From the NCBI RefSeq assembly GCF_048773025.1, contig NC_133575.1, forward strand, positions 70,710,537 to 70,774,536: a DNA stretch of 64,000 nt, in the 5' to 3' direction. Made by a program: the position numbers and the translations under genes. This stretch comes from Camelus bactrianus. Taxonomy: Eukaryota; Chordata; Mammalia; Artiodactyla; Camelidae. The notes under the pieces were generated by a model, which did not search any database, was not told the origin of the DNA, and saw only the letters and a program-made list of their open reading frames with translations. Positions 22,103 through 34,261 of the stretch are shown piece after piece (position 1 is the first letter of the stretch; each line of letters starts with the position of its first letter).

Positions 22103-23959
22103 ATTTTCCTTTTATCTTTATACTATAGTTTAGTGGTTATCACACAATCCTATTATAGAATTAAAATTTTGGAAATCTGACTGTATATGTACCTTTACTG
22201 GTGTGTTGTATACTTTCATATGTCTTCATACAAAAGTTGTTGGTTGCCTTTCATTTTTCAGCTTGAAGAACTTCTTTCAATATTTCTTTCAAGGTGGGTC
22301 TAGTGGTGACAAACTCCCTCAGTTTTTGTGTGTCAACAAAAGTTTTAATTTCTCCTTCATATCTGAAGGATAATTTTGCCAGATAAAGTATTCTTGGCTG
22401 GCAATTTTTTTCTTTTGACAGTTTGAATATGTCATTCCATTTTCTCCTGGCCTTTAGGATTTCTGCTGGGAAATCCACTGATAACCTAATTGAGACTCTT
22501 TGTGAGTTACACTTTTTTCCCCCTGACTGTTTTTAGGATTCTCTTTATCTTTGAATTTTGACAGTTTCATTATAATGTGTCCTGGAGAAGTTCATTTTTT
22601 ATTGAGATAATTGGGTGCTCTATTGGCTTCATGAACTTGAGTGTCCAATTCTTTCCCCAGGTTTAGGAAGTTCTCAGCAATTATTTCTTTAAATAAGCTC
22701 TCTACTACCTTCACTCTCTCTTTTCCTCTGGAACATCCCCATTATTCTAATATTCCTTCTATTGATGGTTTCTGTAGATCATAAGGTCTTTCTTCACTCT
22801 TTTTCAATATCATTTGTTCTCCTCTAACTGGGTTGTTTCAAAATTCCTATCCTCTAACTTATTCTGTATTCTAGTTGCCCTATTTGCCCTATTCACCTGC
22901 AGATACTCTCTATAGTATTTTTCATCTCATTCACTGAGTTATTCAGATCTGTAATATCCATTTGGTTCATTTTCATGGTTTCTATCTCTTTTGTAAATAT
23001 TTTGAACATGTATTTTATTGCAATTTCATTGAATTGTCTTTCTGAGTTTTCTTGTAGTTCATTGAGTTTCTTCAAAGCAGCTGCTTCTTATGCTTAGCAA
23101 GTTTACAAATTTCCATGAGTTTAAGCTCAGTATTTACAAGTAAACCTTATCATTTAGTGATGATATGTTTCCTTTGTTTTTTGTGTTCCTTTTGTTTGGC
23201 ATTTGAAGTAGTAAACACATCCTAAAACACTAGTTACCTTCAGATGGAGTATTCTGTTCATTGGTACTGCTGTTATCTGGTGTTTTCTCTGCCTTTGTTT
23301 GGGTACACCTGTTTGCTCTTCTTGCTCCCTCTTGTAGACAGAATTCTTAATGCTTTTTTTTTTGTTTTTTGTTTTTTTGTCTTCCCTGGTTCTTGCAATT
23401 CACCAGAATGGCTACTGGAAACCTATCTTCTGTTTTCCAGAAGATGGCATGATAGCTGAAATCTGGTTTCTTCCTTGCCCACAGATCCTGGTCTGGTTTT
23501 TGAATGCACTCCAAGTCTACCTGAGCTCACTCTCGCTGCTGTACTTGAGAGCATGTATAATGAGCTGGCCATAAAGTTCAGGGAGATATGGGTTTAGCAC
23601 TAGTGGTGTTATGGGTTCCCACAGGCCCAGTAGGGAGATCCATAAGTGTAGAACTCCCAGAGGCTTGTGGCTGAACTTTCTGCTGAATGCAGTCATCAGG
23701 AATCACATCCTTTTAATGCCCTTCAATAATCTATCTTCCTCTTTCCTGATCTTCTTCTTCCTCTTAGTCATGGAGGTCCTACCTCAGTACTGCTGTATAA
23801 AAATTGGCTCCTCCAACTGCATCTTATACCACTGGAGTAGCTGGGCACTCACTATTCTCCTTTTTCGCTGTGGGAGAGGTCAGCTCCATGCAGTGTTATC
23901 TTGATATGTGGCAGCACTGGTAAAGTTCTTACCACCTCAGCTGCCTCAAAACTTTTAGT

Positions 23960-23960
23960 A

Positions 23961-24024
<64 letters not shown>

Positions 24025-24034
24025 TACTATTATT
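23960..24034. repeat. (ATT)n microsatellite
   Basis: About twenty ATT units, imperfect at the right end, within L1 5' UTR sequence. It yields an asparagine run when read on the minus strand, which is an artefact. Confidence 0.97.
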
Positions 24035-24395
24035 CCAATGACATGTTAGAATCTCCCTTTTGTAAGACTGAAATTCTGCAGTTAGTCTCTTGTCCATGCG
24101 TATCTGTCCAAGTCACCACTCTCTAGATTTTTTTCTGACTGTAGCGAGAGGGGTTGGGGCAGGTTATTGCTCTACTGGTTTCACTACTCATATCAAAGTC
24201 TGTCTGCCTATTACTAGGTGCACAGATGGGCCAGTCTCTTCGTGGGTCCCTTGGAATATGGTGCTAGATCCCACAGCTCCTACAAATGCACTTCTGTTCA
24301 TAGATGAATGTCTAATTTGTTGTTGAAAACGGGGGACAAAAGGGAGAAATATCTTATGCTGACATGATGCTGACATCACTCCAGCTTTCTTTTTT

Positions 24396-25378
24396 TTCAA
24401 CTTGGAAGAATCCCTTTATTACTTCTTGTTGTGAAGTTCTCCCTCAATTTTTATCTGGGAATGTCTTAATATATCCTTCACTTTTGAATGACAGTTTTGC
24501 CAGATGTAGAATTCTTGGTTGACAGTTCTTTTCTTTCAGCACTTGCTATAAAGCATCCAGTTGTCTTTTGGCCTGCAAGATTTCTCATAAGTTCTCTAAT
24601 AATGTTATTGAGGATCTCTTATACATGATGTGTTGCTTTTCTCTTCCTGCTTTCAAGATACTTTCTTGTTTTTGTCTTTCAACAGCTTGATTATAATGGA
24701 TTTTTCCTACTCTTTGGAGTTCATTCATTGATCTTCTTGGATATGTAGATCCATGTATTTCCACAAATTGTGAAAATTTTTGGCTTTAATTTCTTCAGTA
24801 ACTTTCTACCCTTTTCTCTCTCTCTTCTTCTCCTGGGACTCTCATAATGTGTGTGCTTGCTTGATGGTTTCTCAAAAGTCCTTTAGGCTCCATTTACTTT
24901 TCTTTTCTTTTTTTGTTTCTTTTGTTTCTCAGGCTCAATCATTGCAAATGACCAGTCTTCAACTTTTCTCATTCTTTCTTCTGCTTGTTCAAGTTGGTTT
25001 AACTAACCTCTAGTGAATTTTTCAATGCAGTTAATGTATTTTTCAGCTCCAGAATTTCTATTTGGTTAATTTTTATCTCTGTGTTTATATTATTTTGTTT
25101 TTTCTGATTTTCTCTAGTTCTTTGTGTTTTTCTTTAGCTCTTTGACTATATTTAAGATGGTTGTTTTAAACTTTTTGTCTAGTAAGACCAGTGTCTGCAT
25201 TTCTACAGGGAGTTCTGGAGATTTATTTTGTTCTTTTAGATGGATATGTTTTTCAGGATTTTGTGCTTTTTTTGTTTGTTCTTGATTTGGAATGCCATAT
25301 TTTCATTTTCATTTGTCTTCAGGTATTTTTGTTATTTATCATTTAATTTAATTTCATCCTTGACCTAGTACTACTTGT
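24396..25378 (-). mobile_element. L1 fragment, ORF1 region (second serial copy)
   Basis: A second minus-strand L1 ORF1 region immediately next to the 5' end of the L1 at 21222-24395. Antisense landmarks include TTTGCCAGATGTAGAATTC, CTTTTGGCCTGCAAGATTTC and TTCATTGATCTTCTTGG. It is more diverged than the first copy. Neither ORF2 nor a clear 5' UTR accompanies it. Confidence 0.78.
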
Positions 25379-27430
25379 GACTTTTTTTATATAAAATGTC
25401 TTGGAGAAGACTTTTTTTGCATTAAGATGATTGGCTATTAGCTTCATGGGCTTGTATAGCCAATTCCTTCCCAAGGTTTGGGAAGATCTCAGATTATTAT
25501 TCCTTTAAATAAGTGCTTTACTTCCTCCTACATCTCTTCTCCTTCTTTGATATCCATTATACTTATGTTGACTTTCCTAATAGAGTCAAATAATCTTGTA
25601 GAGTTTCATCACTAAAAAATAAACAAACAAAAAAAACCAAACTGAGTTCTCTCTCCTCTTCTACTTGAGTCATTTCTTGATTTCTATCTTCTAGCTTGAT
25701 CATTCTCTCTTCCATATAATCTGTTCTACTTCCATGCTTTCTAATGCATTTTCCACCTCATTTATTGAGTTCTTCAGCTCCAGAATTTTTTGTTTGTTCT
25801 TAGAGTTTCAATCTCCTTGTTAAAGTATTTCTTCTGTTCAATAATTTTATTCCTGAAATAATTAAACTGCCTTTGTGAGTTTTCTTATAGCTTGTTGTGT
25901 TACTTAATGACAATTGTTTTGATTTCTCAATCAGTTAGATCACAATCTTCCATGACTTTAAGTTTGGTTTCTGGAGAATTGTCATTTTATTTTTGTGATA
26001 TCAAATTACCATGGTTTCTCATAGTGCTTGATGACTTATTACTTTGCTAGCATATTTTAAATAGTGAATATCTTTCTTATTTAGGTAAAGCTTTTTTTTT
26101 TTTTACTTTGATCCTTACTTTTCAATAGATTAGTAATTAGAGGGCTTTCTTTTATTTTTCAGTAGGTGACACCATACATAGCACAAGTTTGATTTCTCTT
26201 ACCTAAGCTACTGTTGACTATATTTGAGAATTAAGGCTTTCCACCTTCCACAGCCACTGTCACAGGTGTCACCAGTGCCCTTGTCATCAGTGCTTATACT
26301 TCCAAGGTTGCTGGTATCTCACTGTCATTGCTGGTGTTACTGCTGTGGGCATTATTAAGGTAAGCACCTTTGCTGTGTCCAGGATCACCTGGGCCTTGGG
26401 CACCACCATTGCAGTGGGGGGAGTGGGAGTATGGAACAGGAGCCAGGGCTGTGAGTACCTCCCCCATATCTGGTGTTGTCTAGTTTGTTGCACTGCCACT
26501 GTGAGCTCAATTTATTATTTTTGTCTCATCACAGAAACAATTCAGATATGAGACACAGAGGTCAAGAAAGCAAAGCTAGGAGATAACTGGCAGACTCAGG
26601 TGAGTAGCTTCCCTGAGTTTCTTTGGCAAGTTGGTTATATGAGCTATAAAAATAAATGGCTGGAATATTCATTAGGGAGGGAGAGGTTTCAGATCATATT
26701 TCCTGATTTTCATCTCAGCTCCACTTTCTCAATGGGAGGAGGGATTTTCATCCTCATTTAGTCTGGATGAGAAGTGTCATGGCATTGGAGCATGATGGGT
26801 ACTTCTTATCAGCAAGGCTAAATTTATTGTAATGAAGGCATAATGAGCAAAAGGCTACATTTGGACACCAGAGATTCCTGCCTTTTCCCACCCTTCTTTG
26901 TCTGCTTCTAGGAACCCTGTCACTCCAAGATATATGGCTTCTTATCAGTCCAGAGGTTCCTGCTTTTCTTTGTCTGACCAAGGATCCCTATTGTTCACAA
27001 GATGTATGGTTTCCTGCTACCTCAGATGTGTACCACTTTCTCTGTTCATATCTAGCTATCTACCTGCTCTAACAGAGTCACAGACAGTGCCATGGGTGAG
27101 GGATTGGGATTGCTGTCCTTGCTGCCACTGCTGCTTGAGGCTGGAGTCCTTTGTGCTACCACCACTGCTAGTACTAGGTTGTTTATGTCTGCAAATTCAG
27201 CTGCCATGGCTAGAGGGCCAGGATTGCAGGCATCATCGTTTTTGTTCTACCAGTTCCACTTCCTTTATGAGTTCCAATCCACTCACCTTAGATGTACAGA
27301 TGTGTGGATCTTCCCAGCATCCTTTGTACTGGGCAGAGGAATCTTTGTTGAGTTATTTACTAGTTTTACTAGTTAAGACTGAAAAAGAGAGATAAACAGA
27401 GCATCTTATGCTGCTGTGATTCTTGATAAT
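25379..27430 (-). mobile_element. L1 fragment, ORF1 N-terminal half and long 5' UTR (third serial copy)
   Basis: A third minus-strand L1 piece. It starts mid-ORF1 at about 25385 (antisense AAAATGTCTTGGAGAAGAC) and passes through the ORF1 N-terminus by about 26090. A GC-richer 5' UTR follows, ending near 27430 (sense head with GCAGCATAAGATGCTCTG). The 5' UTR contains two diverged direct repeats at 26868-26942 and 26950-27013. The 165-codon frame at 26898-27395 lies in this antisense UTR and is not a gene. Confidence 0.7.
26868..27013. repeat. Two diverged monomer-like direct repeats in an L1 5' UTR
   Basis: Unit 1 (26868-26942) and unit 2 (26950-27013) share CCAGAGATTCCTGC/CCAGAGGTTCCTGC, TTCTTTGTCTG, AGGAACCCT/AGGATCCCT and an AAGATATATGGCTTC/AAGATGTATGGTTTC end. 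Their spacing suggests a tandem 75-80 base monomer. Confidence 0.75.
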
Positions 27431-27689
27431 TACAGTATTCTTATTCAGAAATAAATATAATATTAAAGATATTCTCATTTGGTCAGGATGAAAAGTGATT
27501 ATCAAAGTAAGTTGGATAGAATGACCAAATGATATTATATTTTGATTAAAAATATTCTAGTGTTTGTAACATTTTCTCATTATTTTTATAGTACCATATG
27601 ATTAAAACCATTTTTACATAGGTGAATTCCTTTTAAAATCTTGATATAGGTCATAGCTTTCTAATTATGACTCAAATTCCAGAAGCATT
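27431..27689. other. Unassigned
   Basis: AT-rich sequence without a nameable feature. Confidence 0.5.
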
Positions 27690-28135
27690 AAAAGAAAAGA
27701 TAAGATAAATCTGACTACACAAAAAGAAAGTGCATGGGAGAAAAACACCATAAACAAAGTTTACACACAACAGACAAACTGGGAAAAAATATTGATAGCA
27801 TATATTACTGATAAAGAGCTTTTATTGCTAATGAAGAAATCTTAAAATTGAAGGGACAAAGAACTAAACTTCTAATAGAAAAATGGGAAGAGACAAACAG
27901 ATAATCCACTCCAACAAAATATAAATATAGCCCTTAAACATATGCAAAAAACTTCAAACTCAATAGCAATTAGTGAAATACAAATTAAAACAACACTAAC
28001 ATAACCTGTCTCACTTATCAGCTTGGCAAAAATTTAAAAAGTTAAAAACATTCTGCTGGCAGGTTTGTATGGAAATAGGCACTCATATATTGCTGCTGGG
28101 AATGCAAACTGGATATTTGCCTGAAGAAATTTCTA
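27690..28135 (+). mobile_element. Old L1 fragment, ORF2 C-terminal region
   Basis: Diverged sense L1: AAACTGGGAAAAAATATTG, GAAAAATGGGAAGAGAC, then TTGCTGCTGGGAATGCAAAC. The order and wording match old L1M-type ORF2 near its C-terminus. Confidence 0.75.
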
Positions 28136-28139
28136 AGCA

Positions 28140-29490
28140 AAGTGTTGAAGGATCAGCCTTGTTTCTTTTGAATGCTTATAGTAAAATGGTAGAAGAGAAA
28201 AGTAATTTAAAGATAAACTGGTAAATCAAAATGAAAACAGGATTTTAAAATTGGGAAATTTGTTAACATATCCATATTGAAAGAAATTCTTAAGAAAGCT
28301 TGTTTGGGAGATAATTCAAAGAGTATGACCAAATTTGAAAAGGATATTGGTTTGGATCAACAATTTCAACAGAGGCTAGGAGCTGTCATTAAGACAATGG
28401 TTGGCTATCTAAACAGAAGCCAGGATCTATTGTCCAGGACAATGGAAGAATAACTCAGAAGCATTTCATAGCTCTTCCGAGTACCCCTCCCATCACAGAA
28501 CCCAGACTACAATTGTCTGCAGGGCCGAAAAGTTTCAAAGGAGGGGCCTTTTTGGCTTGATCTGTCTCATTTCAGGGGCTCTGCTCCTCACATTTAGGTG
28601 CCCAGCTCTTCAGCCACCCCAGGATAGTGTGGGCTAAGATAGCTGCCTCTCTGGAGAAGGATCAGCATTCTTTGCCAATTGCCTCCACCTAGATTGCAAA
28701 GGATGCCTTGGAGAGCCAGGGGCCCAGGAAGAGAAACTCTGCAGGTGGAGAGCCACAGCAGAAAGCCCTGGCTTGGGCAATGCCTAGTGGATCTGTGGCG
28801 GTGAGATGGTCCCTGAAATCCCAGCCTGGGAGAGCTGCAGGCACAAATCTCTAACCCATGAGAGCTACAGCATGGGCTGTGTTCAGCAAGGAGATTCTCA
28901 CCCCAGTGTGCCTGGAACACAGGACTCTTGCCCCAGTGGGCCTTGGATTTCTGGACTTTCTTGGGACCTCTTACTGCTTTCTTTTTTCTTATTTCTCCCT
29001 TTTGGATGGGAATGCCTATCTAATGCTTTTCCTTTCATCATATTTTGGAAGCACATAACATGCTAGGTTTCATAGGTTTATAGCTAGAAAGCAATTTTCT
29101 TTATAATGAATAGTACCTTGAGTTTCACCTATATCTGATTTAGATAACATTTAGTGAGGCTTTGGATTTCTTAGAATTTTGAATTGATGCTGAAATGAAT
29201 TAAGACTTTTGGGGCTATTGAGATAGAATGAACGTATTCTGCATGCAAGAAAGACATGAATTTTGGTGAGCCAAGGGCAGAATGCTATGGGACCAATGGT
29301 TGTGTCCCCTTAAAATTCATAAGTTGAAACAGCCTCAAGGGTGATGGTATTAGGAGGTTTGGCTCTCGGGAATTGATTAGGTCATTAGGACAGAGCCCTC
29401 ATGAATGGGATTAGTGCCATTATAAAAGAAGCTCCAGAAAGATTCTTTTTCCCTTCTACCATGTGAGGTCACAGGGAGAGGGCACTCTAA
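28140..29490 (+). mobile_element. MaLR (ERVL-MaLR) fragment: internal part plus LTR portion
   Basis: A fossil LTR element of the MLT1/MST type. About 28140-29283 resembles the MaLR internal region and about 29284-29490 the 5' portion of the 3' LTR, recognisable by TGTGTCCCCTTAAAATTCAT and GGTGATGGTATTAGGAGG. MaLR elements are non-autonomous. This copy is partial, broken and old, of a mammal-wide age class. Confidence 0.8.
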
Positions 29491-29879
29491 TCTTACACGT
29501 CTAATAGAGGTATTGGTTAACAGTTTTGAAACTACTTTAACTGTATACTAAAACTGAACTAACTGTGTATATAATAATGAGAATTGAGTTTCTAACTATT
29601 GGTAGAAGAAGTTATAGATGAGAAAGGGGGAAAGCTAATATGAACCTTGTGTTTGAATAGAATCAGAGATATTACATATGAATTCACTGACTTTATGTAG
29701 ATAGATAGACAGACAGGCAGACAGATAGAGGATAGATATTGAAATAGAGATGCAAATGCATGTGTGGGTTAGCTCTGTTTCCTGAGAGAATATAGAATCA
29801 ATGTCACTCCAGTAGCAATGAACAAATCTAGAGCTAACATCTTGGTTTCTATGTACCTTTCTCCAATACAACAACCCAG
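29491..29879. other. No gene seen; short GATA/GACA tract inside
   Basis: Unassigned, except for an imperfect GATA/GACA/GGCA run at about 29696-29736. Part may belong to the LINE that follows. Confidence 0.5.
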
Positions 29880-30872
29880 GACTCCTTGAAGAAGTGACTG
29901 AATCTAGGGCTGTGGCAGAAAAAATTCAAGACAAACTTGGGATATCTTCTAATGCCAGAAATTAAAGAAGAGGGCTTGTGGAAAGGACACAGGAGCTAAC
30001 CTGAAGGATTGCTTAAGTGGCCAAAGTTGTAAAGTTTTGAGCAAGAAAATAAGTAAAGATAATAGAGGATAATAATTCAAATAATAAAATAAATATCCGT
30101 GAATCCATAGTGATATAAGTAAATGAAATAAAGAATAATATTGGAGAAAGGATAACTCTTCCTTATGAAAGAACTCCAACTAAAAATTAGAAGAAAAGAG
30201 ACAGTTAGAAAAATCACTATTAAGCAACAACAGAGTAATAATTGCTGCAGACAAGTTCCATCAATGGCTGATAACATTAGTAGCTAAATGTTTGTGGAGA
30301 ATCAGGGTATTTTCATAGTTTTAAAGTAGCTCACTCAAGATATTAACAAAATGAGAAAAACAGTAGATTTACAGTTGATAAACCTGATGTACCCCACCTT
30401 AACCACAGTTAACATTGTCAGTCATTAGATGTATCAATATTTTGACTTCCTGATATAATTTAGAGAAGGTTATAATATCATCTCTGTGGTCTTTGTCTCA
30501 AAAATGTATATCTTGAATCTGTGCATGAGACAATATCATGCACAAAGCCAAATTGAGAGACATTCTACAAAACAACTGAATAGTATTCCTTGAAAAGTGT
30601 CATGATTATAAAAAAAAATTAAAGACTGAAAAAGAAAATGGACATTAGTAGAAAAACTGGTGAAATCTGAATAAGGTCTGAAGTTCAGCTAATGATTTTG
30701 TACCAGTATTAATTTCTGAGTTTTGATAATGATACCATGGTTATATAAGGTGTTAACATTAGGGGCAGCTGAGTGAAGTATATTTAGAGACTCTGTGTAC
30801 TATTTTCACCGCTTTTCTGTAAGTCTAAAATCAGTTCAAAGTTATATATTAAAACAATTAATAGGGGAACTA
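29880..30872 (+). mobile_element. Old L1-type LINE 3' end
   Basis: Sense-strand match, from memory, to the long 3' UTR of an old L1M-class element: GACATTCTACAAAACAACTG, then GTGTTAACATTAGGGGCAGC, and TTTTCTGTAAGTCTAAAATC near the end. An A-rich end follows at about 30860. The exact subfamily is uncertain and no coding part is present. Confidence 0.6.
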
Positions 30873-30929
30873 AAATTCTAACTGAATACATAAGCTATAT
30901 GAATCTGAGAATTTCAGTTCATGGCAGTT

Positions 30930-31240
30930 TAAGAAATGTGTATTAATCTATTATGTGGAAAAGACTGTGATAGGCACCAAAGAAGGGTGGGGAAGGAACA
31001 AAGATTAATAAAGCATAGTCCTTGTCCTTGATGAGTTTAGAGTCTGGTAGCATGAAGAACAATCACAGACTCCAATAATTTTACTGTAATTTGGTAAGCT
31101 GTAATAAAATGATATGCCCCAGACATCATGGGAGCACAGAAGCAGAGCTCTTAGTCTAACCTGGGTGTCTAGAGAATACTCATTGGAACAGATAATTTCT
31201 GGGCCAAATCTTTCTAGAGGAATATGAGTTATTCAGGAAA
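30930..31240 (-). mobile_element. L2 LINE 3' fragment
   Basis: Antisense L2: CATAGTCCTTGTCCTTGATG, GTTTAGAGTCTGGTAGCATG, then ATCATGGGAGCACAGAAGC. These follow the order of the L2 3' region. Ancient and diverged. Confidence 0.7.
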
Positions 31241-31689
31241 AACATAGCATACATTTTGTACTTTAATGATTTTCTTCGTGTTTACTCATTAAATAACTAA
31301 TTTATTCATATTGGCTTACAGATTTTCAGATGTCATTCTGATTTTCATGAAAATATCAAAATATCAAAGCAAATTTAGATTTTCCTGTTCTTTTGGCTTT
31401 ATCTATGCATAGCTACTAACACAAACTGTGATGTAGTATTTTGCCTATCTTCATAATTGATTTCAACTCTTAAGCTGAATTGATTGGTGATCCAGAAAAA
31501 TCATCAACATTGTGCGAACTATTTGAGTAAGGTGTGTTCTATTTGGCAATATTATTGAACGGGAGAGGGTTGGACTTCAAAATTATATCTCTCCCAATCT
31601 TCTACTCTTTAATAAAATTGCTGTATCAATTGCTACTTCAATATTAAGTTACAACAAATAGTGATTTAACTAATATAGCTGTTTAACTT
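31241..31689. other. No gene seen; unassigned
   Basis: AT-rich, with no recognisable exon or repeat. Confidence 0.5.
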
Positions 31690-31960
31690 CAGCATTAATG
31701 CTCGCTTGTTAGATCAGCAGCTTTGGACACATTTTATATTCTTAACACTTGCCACGGAGTGAGCCCAATAAGGTCAGCTAGATAATTACCAGCCTTGTCA
31801 CACATGTCAGCTCTACAATTATCCTTAATTAACTGGAACCTTGATGCAATCACCAGAAGTAATCAACAGTAATCATTCTGAACTGTTCTTTGACTCCCCC
31901 AGAGTGGGCTATTGGAGTATTGTCTGATTTTAAGCAAGTAACTATAAATACAAGAGTCTC
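31690..31960. other. Repeat-free block with clustered homeodomain-type cores
   Basis: Moderate GC, no repeat similarity that I can recognise and no coding potential. It has several ATTA/TAAT-type cores within 200 bases, for example AGATAATTACC, ACAATTATCC and TTAATTAACTGG, plus TGATGCAATCACC. It could be a conserved non-coding element, but nothing in one sequence can prove that. Confidence 0.25.
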
Positions 31961-32884
31961 AAATGAACTTTAATAATTCATTTTAAAGAATTTCTCAGCA
32001 ACTCCTCTCATTAATTTTTCCTAGCACTTATCACTCCAGAACATTTAAGTGGCCATAATGTACAAAGAGTGTATTAGGTGCCAGGAGGAGTCAGCAAAGC
32101 TGTTGATAAAGCATCTTAGCTTTGTGACAGGTAAGGTCATCATCAATAGATATAATAATAAAAAGTTAAAAATCGTATACATTAATAGACATAACTGCAT
32201 GTAACTGCTAAGGAGCTTAACTGAGGTGTAAATAAACATGGTTGCTTACAGCAAGGAAAATTGAATAACATTATTAAAAGCAAGCAGATAGAATTAAATT
32301 AATCACATGCAAGTGATAGTAGTACATTGTCATGGTTAGAGCAGAGGATACACTGTCAATGAAGACAGTGGTGGCTAACCAATGGACTTTGGAGGACATT
32401 TCAGACCAAAATTAGAGACCATTCATTGTTGTTAAAAGAATTTTTGAAGTGTCTTCATCTTTAGAGGAGAATGACAAGTTTATAATGACACCTGGAAACA
32501 AGTATTATCTTTGTCAGGCTAATTTAGGAAGGAAAATAGTCATGAAGAAGATTGGTCCAATTATTCAAAGTTAATGGGAACAAGAAAGAGAGGAGAGACT
32601 AAAGCATCAGCAAAAAGAGATGGATGGTAAATTATATTACAGTTTTGGCCAAGGTCTGGAGTTGCATACATGACTGCCCATGATTATTGGAGGCAGCATG
32701 CATAGTGGGGTAAGTGTATCAGCTAAAATGTGGTCATCCAAGCAATAGAAAATGCCCCCAATCAGTGTCTTATTAAGTAGTTTCTTTTCTTTTCTTTTTG
32801 TTTATCTTGTATAGTAAGAAAACTTGGGGAAAGCAGTGTAGCCAACCAACAGTATTGTCAAGGTCTCATACTCTTTGTATACTC
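31961..32884. other. No gene seen; unassigned
   Basis: No recognisable exon, RNA or named repeat. A TTTTC-rich run lies near 32784-32799. Confidence 0.5.
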
Positions 32885-33115
32885 TTGTTATACTAATTTC
32901 CTATGGATGCTGTAAAAAAATTACCACAAATTTACTAGTTTAATGCAAAATTTATTCTCTTAGGCGTCTGGATGTCAGAAATCCAAAATGAATTCTATGG
33001 AGTTAAAATCGGGGTGTAACCATGGCTGGTTCTTTCTGGAAGCTCAAGGGAGACCATCTGCTCTTTGTCTCTTTCAAATTTTAGAAGCTGCTGGCATCTC
33101 TGGGGAGTCATTATT
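32885..33115 (+). mobile_element. Old interspersed repeat (TTAGTGGCTTAAA type), partial
   Basis: Related to the copies at 13640 and 37130. It has TTTCCTATGGATGCTG, AAATTACCACAAATTTACTA and TTCTTTCTGGAAGCTC in the same order and orientation. It covers the first part of the repeat only. Confidence 0.6.
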
Positions 33116-33639
33116 CATACTACCACATCTTTTGTGCAAGCCTTGATGTTTACCTTTTGTTCCTTCTAATTGCTGCACCTCTGGGTATCGCAGGAAAAAA
33201 AAGGAGGCTAAAGCAAATATTAGTAGAGCGATCCTCAAGAAATCTTTCCTCAGAACTCTTCCAACAACTTTCACTTTCATTTCATTTACCAAAACGATGT
33301 CACTGCCAGTTCTAGATGCAAGGAAATTTGAGAAAGCAATATTTTCAGCCTCTTTATAAGAGGAAAGCAAGAAAACAAGGTGGCTGGAAATGGCTGTTAA
33401 GCAAGCCAACCAAGAGCATTTTCCATTTTGAGGGAGTACCAGCATATGTGTGTGTGTGTGTGTGTGTGCGTGTGCCTGTGGGACTATATATATACACACA
33501 CATAAGTAACGGTCCTTCCTCAATTCATGGTGTTTTCTAGCTTTTATGTCCTTTGGCTAGAGAGTGAGGCAGAATGGAGTTGGAAAAATGAGTGAGAAGA
33601 ATATGGGTGTAGGGGTGGAAACTTTTCCCTTCTTCGCTT
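33116..33639. other. No gene seen; contains a TG/TA dinucleotide tract
   Basis: A (TG)n run at about 33447-33473 is followed by TATATATACACACACAT to about 33502. The 149-codon minus-strand frame at 33074-33523 crosses the preceding repeat and the TG tract and has no family resemblance. Confidence 0.6.
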
Positions 33640-34095
33640 CTAAGTTCTTTGGGTGGTCTAATGATTAAATTGACATAAGACAGATTAACACGAGGAAACC
33701 AAATTTTGTACATATGGGAGTCCCATAAAAATATGAGACTCCTTGGCAGTTGGGTAATTGAGGATTATATACCAACCCGAGCTAAGGAGTTGAGGGTAGG
33801 AGTCTGGGGCTTACAAAGAGAGAAAGACAATTCACAGGAAGATGAGAAGAGTAAATGTTTGGTAAACAAATATTTGCTATGCCATTTAGGTAAGATAAAA
33901 AATTTCTGATATAAAAAGTTGTATCTGGCAATAGCTCTTTTCCTAATACAGGTGCTCTATCTGAATTAGTTTAAGCAGTTAAGAGGGAGGTAAAAAACCC
34001 TTCCTGAGTCTGCCTTGATTGTCTTCAGCTCAAAGTAGTCTCATATGTCAAAGTGGCACATTCCGGGCTGGTATGTTCTGCTCACTGCCCCCATC
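33640..34095. repeat. Possible old LTR-like repeat, unassigned
   Basis: It resembles in style a class of old mammalian LTRs, with AAATTGACATAAGACAGATT near the start and CTGGTATGTTCTGCTCACTG near the end. I cannot assign a family with confidence. If correct it is a solitary, old and degraded LTR. Confidence 0.35.
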
Positions 34096-34261
34096 TCAGG
34101 GATTAGGACTAGACTGGCAATAGAAAAAGGAAAGTGATATCAATGAAAATTTTAATTTGGGAGTTCTTGAAATTCTAGTAAAGGCATGTTCTGATGAAGC
34201 AATTGACCTATTCCTGAAGAACATGTAAGAATATCCACAACTGCATAAATACTTAATGTCT

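Larger units (their letters stand above)
21222..24395 (-). mobile_element. L1 5' half: 5' UTR, ORF1, inter-ORF spacer, ending in an A tract
   Basis: Minus-strand L1 read from about 24395 downward. The GC-rich 5' UTR spans about 24395-23200, with a head reading GGAGTGATGTCAGCATCATG in sense. Degenerate ORF1 spans about 23090-22120, with sense residues such as DFPAEILKARRKWNDIFKLS at about 22418-22478. The inter-ORF spacer runs to 21240, then an A tract (plus-strand T-run 21219-21234). ORF2 and the 3' UTR are absent. A younger L1 is nested at 21529-22102, and an ATT microsatellite lies in the 5' UTR. Confidence 0.82.

Noticed and set aside
23852-24097. Asparagine-run protein on the minus strand
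   Set aside because: The run comes from the ATT microsatellite in an L1 5' UTR. There is no conserved context.
26898-27395. 165-codon plus-strand open frame, the longest in the window
   Set aside because: It is antisense within an L1 5' UTR and crosses two monomer-like repeats. Its cysteine/serine/leucine-rich product has no recognisable domain.
33074-33523. 149-codon minus-strand open frame
   Set aside because: It spans an old repeat and a TG microsatellite (giving HTHTHTHT). No conserved motif is present.
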